Shown: piece after piece, positions 58,376 to 64,000 of the stretch | How the letters are laid out: each line of letters opens with the position of its first letter | How positions within the stretch are numbered: the stretch's first letter is position 1 | NCBI RefSeq assembly: GCF_010634855.1 | Contig: NZ_MWLQ01000021.1 | Span: forward strand, 1-64,000 | Origin: Microbacterium sp. B35-30 | Lineage (GTDB): Bacteria; Actinomycetota; Actinomycetes; Actinomycetales; Microbacteriaceae | DNA: 64,000 bases | Direction of reading: 5' to 3' | The notes under the pieces: model-generated | The model's database searches: none | Seen by the model: the letters and a program-made list of their open reading frames with translations, nothing else | What the model was told of the DNA's origin: nothing | Position numbers and translations under genes: made by a program

Positions 58376-59401
58376 TCAGGCCTCTCCGGGGTAGCGCACG
58401 CCCACGAGCGCGCGGATCTCATCGAGCGCGGCCATGATCGCGACGGTCTCGTCGATGGGCAGCACGTCCGAATCGGTGCGACCCTCGGTGAGATAGCGCG
58501 CGGCCGCCAGCGCCTGGTACTGCATCCCGCGGCCGGCGACGTCGGAGACGAAGTCCTCGAGCACCGTGCCGTCGTGCGAGACGACACGGAATGACGTCGG
58601 GGTGTACCAGACGCGCGCGATCTCGAGGCGGGCGTCGGTTCCAATGATCGCGGCCGTGTTGGGGCCGGCCGCGCGGGAGGCGGAGAGCGTCGTGGAGAGC
58701 GCCCCGGACTCGTGGGCCATGATGGTGGCGATCTCGGTGTCTGCTCCGGTGTCGCCCAGGCGGGCGGACGCCCCGATCGACAGCGGCTCGCCGAGGATGT
58801 CCCACACGAACGACACCGGGTAGATCCCGAGGTCGAGCAGGGCGCCGCCGCCGAGTGCCAGGTCGTTGAGCCGGTGGGCGGGATCGCTCGAGATCCGCTG
58901 GGTGTGGTCGGCGGTGATCGCACGGATCTCGCCGAGCGCGCCCGAGGCCACGATCTCTCGTATGCGCACCATGTGGGGCAGATACCGCGTCCACATGGCC
59001 TCCATTGCGAGCAGTCCGCGCTCGGCCGCGGCGTCGCGGACCGCTGCGGCCTCTGCGGCGTTCAGCGTGAAGGGCTTCTCGACGAGCACGTGCTTTCCGG
59101 CCTCGAGCGCCAGCAGGGCGTTGGCGGCATGCATCGGATGCGGTGTGGCGATGTAGACGATGTCGACGTCGGGGTCGGCGACCAGGTCCTCGTACGAGCC
59201 GTGGGCACGGGGGATGTCGAAGTCGGCGGCGAACGCCTCCGCGGTCTCGCGGCGACGCGATCCCACCGCGGCGACGTCGAGCCCCGCGGTGCGGAGGTCC
59301 GCCGTGAAGGCCCGTGCGATGCCTCCGGGACCGAGGATGCCCCAGCGTGGGGAGGACGAGCCGGGGGACTGCCGGCCCGATGGTGAGGACTCTGAGGTCA
59401 T
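58376..59401 (-). CDS. Gfo/Idh/MocA-family NAD(P)-dependent oxidoreductase
   Basis: The protein has 341 aa: Rossmann GPGGIARAF (24-32), EKPF motif (VLVEKPFTLN) and C-terminal beta-sheet domain with LDLGIYPVSFVWDILG. It likely oxidises a sugar or sugar acid; substrate unknown. The ATG 59401 has a Ser/Pro-rich N-terminal extension (about 18 residues). It is followed with 1-base spacing by the NYN gene. Confidence 0.87.
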   Translation of the reverse strand: MTSESSPSGRQSPGSSSPRWGILGPGGIARAFTADLRTAGLDVAAVGSRRRETAEAFAADFDIPRAHGSYEDLVADPDVDIVYIATPHPMHAANALLALEAGKHVLVEKPFTLNAAEAAAVRDAAAERGLLAMEAMWTRYLPHMVRIREIVASGALGEIRAITADHTQRISSDPAHRLNDLALGGGALLDLGIYPVSFVWDILGEPLSIGASARLGDTGADTEIATIMAHESGALSTTLSASRAAGPNTAAIIGTDARLEIARVWYTPTSFRVVSHDGTVLEDFVSDVAGRGMQYQALAAARYLTEGRTDSDVLPIDETVAIMAALDEIRALVGVRYPGEA

Positions 59402-59442
59402 GACACGAGGCTAGCGGCGGGAGCGCACCGGCGCCCGATCTG

Positions 59443-60849
59443 CTAGCGCGCGACGGCCTCCGGCTGCCGCGCCGCGTCGGCGCTCTGGGCGCTCTGGGCG
59501 CTCTCGGTGATCCGGTCGAGCGCGCGGGCGAGGTCGTCGACGATGTCGCGGGCGTCCTCCAGGCCGATCGACAGGCGCACCGTCGTCGGGCCGATGTGGG
59601 CCTCGGCCAGCTGCGTCGGCGACATGTGGCTGTGCGTCATCGAGGCGGGGTGGGCGACGAGGCTGCGGGCGTCGCCGATGTTGGCGACGAGCCTGACCAC
59701 CTGCAGGCGCGAGATGAACTCCTCGACGAGGCGGAAGTCGGCCTCGGCATCGCCCGTCGCGGGCAGGTCGAACGCGAACACCGAGCTCACCCCGTGCGGG
59801 AGGTAGGTCTGCGCCTGGGCTCGCCACGGGCTGGAGTCGAGCCCCGGGTGGTGCACCCGCGCGACCGCGGGATGGGTCTCGAGGAACCGCGCGACGGTGA
59901 GCGCGCTCTCGGTGTGGCGCTGCATGCGGAGGTCGAGCGTCTCGAGACCCTGCAGCAGCTGGAAGGCGTTGAACGCCGACAGCGACGGGCCCAGGTCGTG
60001 GACGTACTTCGTCTTGACGAGCGCGATGTACGGCGACCCCGTCTGTCCGAAGCGCTCGACGAGGCTGCCGTCGGGGACGCGCGGGTAGGTCTGCGTCAGC
60101 TGGGGCCAGCGCTCGGGCTGGACGGTGAAGTCGAACGTGCCCAGGTCGACGACGACCCCGCCGAGCGAGGTGCCGTGGCCGCCCAGGAACTTCGTCGCGG
60201 AATGAACCACGATGTCGGCCCCGAAATCCTTGGCCCGCTGCAGGTACGGCGTCGCGACGGTGTTGTCGATCACGAGGGGCACGCTCGCGGCGCGGGCGAC
60301 GGCTGCGACCGCGCCGAGGTCGAGCACCTGCGCGATGGGGTTCGAGATCGACTCGGCGAAGAGCGCGCGGGTGGTCGGACGCACGGCGGCGCGCCACGCC
60401 TCGATGTCGTCCTGGTCGACGAACGAGACCTCGATGCCCCAGTCGGCGAACGTGTCCTGCAGCAGGTCGACCGTGCCGCCGTAGAGCTGGCGCGCGGCGA
60501 CGATGTGCTCGCCCTGCTTGGCGAGCGCGAGCAGCGCCACCGCGACGGCCGCCTGGCCGGACGCCACGCCCGCGGCGCCGATGCCGCCCTCGAGCTCGGC
60601 CACCCTGCGCTCGAACACGAGCACGGTCGGGTTCGCGGCCCGGCTGTAGATGTTGCCGTCCTTGCGGAGTGCGAAGAGGTCGCGCGCCTCGGACAGCGAT
60701 CGGAACTCGAAGCCGTTGGACTGGTGGATGGCGGGAACAGCGGTGTTCTCCGCGACGCCGGAGTCGAACCCGGCCTGCACCTGCGCCGTCGCGAACGAGC
60801 GAGGGGCGGCCGGACGAGGCGGCAGGTCGTTGTCGGTGGCACGAGGCAT
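59443..60849 (-). CDS. metY: O-acetylhomoserine sulfhydrylase
   Basis: The protein has 468 aa and is a PLP-dependent Cys/Met metabolism enzyme of the MetY type. PLP Lys is in VVHSATKFLGGHGTSLGG; SRAANPTVLVFERRVAELEGG and GVASGQAAVAVALL are conserved; the C-terminal ANIGDARSLVAHPASMTHS is typical. It makes homocysteine from O-acetylhomoserine and sulfide. The start is ATG 60849 (ATG 60858 is the alternative). The C-terminal tail ESAQSAQSADAARQ is a small repeat. Confidence 0.93.
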   Translation of the reverse strand: MPRATDNDLPPRPAAPRSFATAQVQAGFDSGVAENTAVPAIHQSNGFEFRSLSEARDLFALRKDGNIYSRAANPTVLVFERRVAELEGGIGAAGVASGQAAVAVALLALAKQGEHIVAARQLYGGTVDLLQDTFADWGIEVSFVDQDDIEAWRAAVRPTTRALFAESISNPIAQVLDLGAVAAVARAASVPLVIDNTVATPYLQRAKDFGADIVVHSATKFLGGHGTSLGGVVVDLGTFDFTVQPERWPQLTQTYPRVPDGSLVERFGQTGSPYIALVKTKYVHDLGPSLSAFNAFQLLQGLETLDLRMQRHTESALTVARFLETHPAVARVHHPGLDSSPWRAQAQTYLPHGVSSVFAFDLPATGDAEADFRLVEEFISRLQVVRLVANIGDARSLVAHPASMTHSHMSPTQLAEAHIGPTTVRLSIGLEDARDIVDDLARALDRITESAQSAQSADAARQPEAVAR

Positions 60850-60987
60850 GCTGACCATTGTCGAGCCGGGTGGGCCGTGCCGGTACGTCGTGTGTCGAAC
60901 TGTTGCGGCGCCGGCTCCGGCGCCCCCGCGCGGCGGTAGAGCGCGCGCGGGTGAGAGGCGAGCCGGAATGGAAGCCAGAATGGGCCA

Positions 60988-61839
60988 GTGGCGCAGCTGA
61001 TCACCCCCGCAGAACTCGACGACCTCATCCGTGCCGGCGCCGTCCGCGTGCTCGACGTCCGCTACCGCCTCGACCGTCCGGACGGCAGCGTCGAGCACCT
61101 CGAGGGACACGTGCCCGGCGCCGTGTACGTCGACATGGAGACCGAGCTCTCGCAGCACGGCCGGCCCGAGGATGGGCGGCATCCGCTCCCGTCCACCAAG
61201 GGTCTGCAGGCCGCCGCCCACCGCTGGGGTCTTCGCGACGGCGACACCGTCGTGATCTACGACGACGACCGTTCCCTCGGCGCCTCGCGCGCGTGGTGGC
61301 TGCTCACGCGCTCGGGCGTCGGCGACGTGCGCATCCTCGACGGGGGGCTCGGCGCGTGGCGGGCCGCCGGCCTGCCGCTCGAGACCGGACCCGTGGTGCC
61401 CGAGCCCGGCGACGTGTCGCTCGCCCCGCTGGCGGAGCCGGTGCTCTCGATCGACGGGGCCGCGGCGCTCGCCGCCTCCGGGGTGCTCATCGACGTGCGC
61501 GCCGCCGAGCGCTACCGCGGCGAGGTCGAGCCCGTCGACCCGATCGCGGGGCACATCCCCGGAGCCGTGAACCTTCCGACCGGCGCGTACATGGACGGTG
61601 AGCGCTTCCGGGATGCCGCGAGCCTGCGTGCACTGTTCGCCACCGTCGGCGTCACCGAGGACGTGACCGCGGCCGCCTACTGCGGGTCGGGCATCACCGC
61701 CGCGCAGGCGGTGTTCGCCGCCGAGCGGGCGGGACTGCGGCTCGGCATCTACCCGGGCTCATGGAGCCAGTGGTCGAACACTCCTGGGCGCCCGATCGCC
61801 ACCGGCGCCGCGCCGGCCGAGGTCACCGCCGGCGTGTGA
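60988..61839 (+). CDS. sseA: Thiosulfate/3-mercaptopyruvate sulfurtransferase
   Basis: The protein has 283 aa with two rhodanese domains: an inactive N-terminal one (VRVLDVRYRL ... VIYDDD, no Cys) and the active C-terminal one with CGSGITA (about 231-237). The CGSG[IV]T loop is typical of mercaptopyruvate sulfurtransferases. It moves sulfane sulfur to thiols or cyanide. Divergent from metY, both in sulfur metabolism. GTG 60988 is without a ribosome site, probably leaderless. Confidence 0.9.
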   Translation: MAQLITPAELDDLIRAGAVRVLDVRYRLDRPDGSVEHLEGHVPGAVYVDMETELSQHGRPEDGRHPLPSTKGLQAAAHRWGLRDGDTVVIYDDDRSLGASRAWWLLTRSGVGDVRILDGGLGAWRAAGLPLETGPVVPEPGDVSLAPLAEPVLSIDGAAALAASGVLIDVRAAERYRGEVEPVDPIAGHIPGAVNLPTGAYMDGERFRDAASLRALFATVGVTEDVTAAAYCGSGITAAQAVFAAERAGLRLGIYPGSWSQWSNTPGRPIATGAAPAEVTAGV

Positions 61840-61848
61840 CCCCCGGCG

Positions 61849-62790
61849 TCAGGGCACCAGGGTGATCTTGCCGTCCACGCCCGCCTCGATCGCGCGGTGC
61901 GCGTCTGCTGCGTCGGCGAGGGCGAATGACGGGCCGAGCTCCACCGAGAAGCGCCCCGCCGCCATCAGGGCGACCGCGACCGGCACAGCCTCGGTGCGCC
62001 ACACCTGCTGCTGAGCGGTGAGCGGCTGGGGAGACCCGCCCGAGAACGCACGGATGCCGCGGCCCGCGGCATCCCGTCCGCGCACCAGCGTCGCGATCCG
62101 CTGCCGATCGGGCACCAGTTCGATCGACGTCTCCAGGGCCTCATCGGTGCCGGCCGCGTCGATCGCGACCGTCACGCCGTGCGGGGAGACGTCGCGCACG
62201 CGGTCGATGAGCCCCTCGCCGTACTCCACGGGCGTGGCGCCGAGCGCACTCAACCGTTCGAACCGGCGCTCGGACGAGGTCGCCACGACGCTCGCGCCCC
62301 ACAGCACGGCCAGTTGGATGAGCGCCTGCCCGACGGCACCCGATCCGCCGTGCACGAGGAGGGTGTCGCCGTTGCCGACGGCGAGCGAGCGCAGCGCCTG
62401 GTAGGCGGTGCCGACCGGGATGCCGAGTGCGGCGCCTTCGGCGGCGCTCACGTGCGGTGCGCGGGCGAAGACCCGCCCGGCGGGGACGACCACCTCGGTC
62501 GCGTACGCGCCGGACGCACCAGCGAACACGACCGGGTCGCCGGCCCGGAACCCGTCCACCTCGTCGCCGACGGCGACCACGACGCCCGCGCCGTCGCCGC
62601 CCACGCGTCGCGGCTCGGTGATCTCGCCCGACGGGCGTGCGCCGGAGCGCAGCTTCGCATCGATCGGGTTGACGCCGGCCGCGGTGACGCGGATCGCGAC
62701 CTCGTCGGGGCCGGGCACCGGCTCGGGGACGGGGATCTCGTGCAGCACTTCGGGGCCGCCGAACTCGGTGTACACGATCGCGGTGGTCAT
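61849..62790 (-). CDS. Zinc-independent quinone oxidoreductase (MDR family)
   Basis: The protein has 313 aa: GroES-like part (VTAAGVNPIDAKLRSG, GGDGAGVVVAVGDEV) and Rossmann fold with VHGGSGAVGQALIQLA (about 143-158) for NADPH. No structural zinc Cys cluster is present, as in QOR/zeta-crystallin. Substrate unknown. ATG 62790 has AGGAGTTG upstream. Confidence 0.88.
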   Translation of the reverse strand: MTTAIVYTEFGGPEVLHEIPVPEPVPGPDEVAIRVTAAGVNPIDAKLRSGARPSGEITEPRRVGGDGAGVVVAVGDEVDGFRAGDPVVFAGASGAYATEVVVPAGRVFARAPHVSAAEGAALGIPVGTAYQALRSLAVGNGDTLLVHGGSGAVGQALIQLAVLWGASVVATSSERRFERLSALGATPVEYGEGLIDRVRDVSPHGVTVAIDAAGTDEALETSIELVPDRQRIATLVRGRDAAGRGIRAFSGGSPQPLTAQQQVWRTEAVPVAVALMAAGRFSVELGPSFALADAADAHRAIEAGVDGKITLVP

Positions 62791-62851
62791 GGCGGGGGCA
62801 ACTCCTGTCGTCGAGGCGGCTCTTCGCGCAGGGACTGCTCCCATCGAGCAC

Positions 62852-64000
62852 CTAGCCGCGCAGGGCTCGCTGAATCCGCTGCAGCGACACGGGCTCCGCC
62901 GTGCCGAGCGACTGCGCGAACAGGCTCACACGGTACTCCTCGAGAAGCCACCGTGCGTGCACGAGCGGCCCCGGAGCGTCATCGAGCGGCGGGATGGTGC
63001 CGCCGGCCTCGGCGAAGACGGTCGCGGCGCGCTCGAACTCCGTCATCCGCTGCCGGTCGCGGCCCGGATTGTCGGCGAGGGTGCGGACGCGGTCCAGCGC
63101 GCCACGCAGGTACCGCGGAAGGTGCGCGAGGCGCGCCGTGCCGGTGCGCGACACGAAGCCCGGGAACACCAGACCCGCGAGCTGGCCGTTGACGTCGTTG
63201 AGGGCGCCGAGCAGCGTCAGCGAATTGCCCTCGCGCATCGCCTTCTCGACCTCGCGCGACGCCGTGAGGATCCGTGCGGCGAGCGACACGGTCTGGAAGA
63301 GCTCGTCCACGACGGCGCTCGAGAACGCGTCGCGCACCGCCTCGAAGCCGGCCCGTGTGCGCACCGGCCCGCTCGCCGCGGTGCGCGTGATGACGGCATC
63401 CGCCACCGCCACACGGCAGTCCTCGATCAGCGCCTTCGCCGACGGATACGGGGATGCCGCGAGCGCGAGCTTCTCGGCGGACGTCAGGTGCTCGAGCACG
63501 TACGCCGTGGGAGAGGCGACCGACAGCAGCACGAGCCGGCGCACGCCCGCCCGCGTGGCACGGGCCGCCGCTTCGGGAGTGGTCTCGATGCGGACGGCCA
63601 CCGAGGCGTTCTCGTCGACGAGCGCGGGGTAGCCGCGCACGACGCCGCCGGCGACCTTCGTGTCGACGACCTCGGGGAGGTCGCCGAACGTCCAGTCGGT
63701 CAGCCCTGCGCGCTCGGCGAACGTCGACTCGGGCCGCGCCGCAGCACCCGGCGCGGCCGCCGATCGCGGTGCCGGCATGCCTGCCGCCGGCCCGGACGCC
63801 GGCGCCCGCGTGGTGAGCGAGCGGGAGACGGATGCCCGTGCCCGGTCGGCGAGCCGTGCCTGAAGGGCCGTGAGGTCACGGTCCGAGCCGACGGCACGGC
63901 CCCGTTCGTCGACCGCACGGAACGAGACCTGCAGGTGACCGGGCACGCGCTCCATCTCGAAGTCGGCGGTGCTCACCGGCTGACTCGCGACGCGCTGGAT
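62852..64000 (-). CDS. hrpA: ATP-dependent RNA helicase HrpA, 3' part (partial)
   Basis: The frame runs off the right edge: 382 codons are visible, encoding the C-terminal DUF3418 region of HrpA (MERVPGHLQVSFRAVDERG, LTDWTFGDLPEVVDT, LVFPGFVSRTG, HLPRYLRGALDRV, WLLEEYRVSLFAQSLGT). The helicase motifs lie outside the window. HrpA processes mRNA and resolves stalled ribosomes. The internal GTG near 63976 is not the start, because the frame stays open with family-like sequence (IQRVASQP) to the edge. Confidence 0.88.
   Translation of the reverse strand: MQRVASQPVSTADFEMERVPGHLQVSFRAVDERGRAVGSDRDLTALQARLADRARASVSRSLTTRAPASGPAAGMPAPRSAAAPGAAARPESTFAERAGLTDWTFGDLPEVVDTKVAGGVVRGYPALVDENASVAVRIETTPEAAARATRAGVRRLVLLSVASPTAYVLEHLTSAEKLALAASPYPSAKALIEDCRVAVADAVITRTAASGPVRTRAGFEAVRDAFSSAVVDELFQTVSLAARILTASREVEKAMREGNSLTLLGALNDVNGQLAGLVFPGFVSRTGTARLAHLPRYLRGALDRVRTLADNPGRDRQRMTEFERAATVFAEAGGTIPPLDDAPGPLVHARWLLEEYRVSLFAQSLGTAEPVSLQRIQRALRG

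Noticed and set aside
59470..59510. Frameshifted end of metY because of repeated GCGCTCTGG
   Set aside because: The repeat is in frame (AQS-AQS) and lies after the conserved end of the enzyme.

Overview
The window is 64 kb of very GC-rich DNA with dense genes, strong G/C bias at third codon positions and many GTG starts. Several genes look leaderless: a -10-like hexamer lies 6-7 nt before the start codon and no Shine-Dalgarno is seen. This, together with nrdHIEF, a HAIR (HspR) operator, DUF222/HNH, IclR/ROK/PadR/MerR regulators and F420/LLM-type oxidoreductases, points to an actinobacterium, most likely Microbacteriaceae (Microbacterium-like). The genus is inference. I see no tRNA, rRNA, CRISPR, IS element or prophage, so this reads as ordinary chromosome.

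Layout. 0-9 kb: SOS-box-controlled DUF222-HNH nuclease, MerR regulator with its own promoter, ZIP transporter, acyl-CoA ligase, Leu/Val-type dehydrogenase, methyltransferase, YbaK-type deacylase. 9-19 kb: large secreted M14 carboxypeptidase, IclR/hutH pair, HD hydrolase, SixA-like phosphatase, GGCT-like protein, DUF445, and a PadR regulator divergent from a serine hydrolase. 19-24.6 kb: acyl-CoA dehydrogenase, DUF389, alpha/beta hydrolase, small conserved protein, MFS exporter. 24.6-29 kb: class Ib ribonucleotide reductase operon nrdHIEF with a pair of NrdR boxes and a strong terminator. 29-36 kb: collagen-like membrane protein, RlmG-like methyltransferase, MarR-DUF3817 pair, glyoxalase, HspR-type promoter with a ClpC-like ATPase, DUF72. 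36-41 kb: two LLM oxidoreductases, DoxX, epimerase, ATP-dependent DNA ligase. 41-46.6 kb: CitA/CitB-type two-component system divergent from a CitMHS citrate transporter, then a hydrolase-like protein and a sirtuin. 46.6-54.7 kb: two paralogous sugar ABC importers, each with a single-domain ATPase, one headed by a ROK repressor. 54.8-64 kb: FAD-linked oxidase, hydrolase, NYN-LOTUS protein with a Gfo/Idh oxidoreductase, metY, sulfurtransferase, quinone oxidoreductase and the 3' part of hrpA.

The most unusual signal is not a gene. At least nine short tandem arrays sit between genes, and in four of them (3.05-3.5 kb, 12.38-12.45 kb, 14.96-15.24 kb, 32.15-32.25 kb) the repeated unit is the 3' end of the neighbouring gene including its stop codon, iterated downstream of the real stop. 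A second genome-scale signal is a strong excess of the heptamer GGATGCC/GGCATCC on both strands, inside and outside genes.
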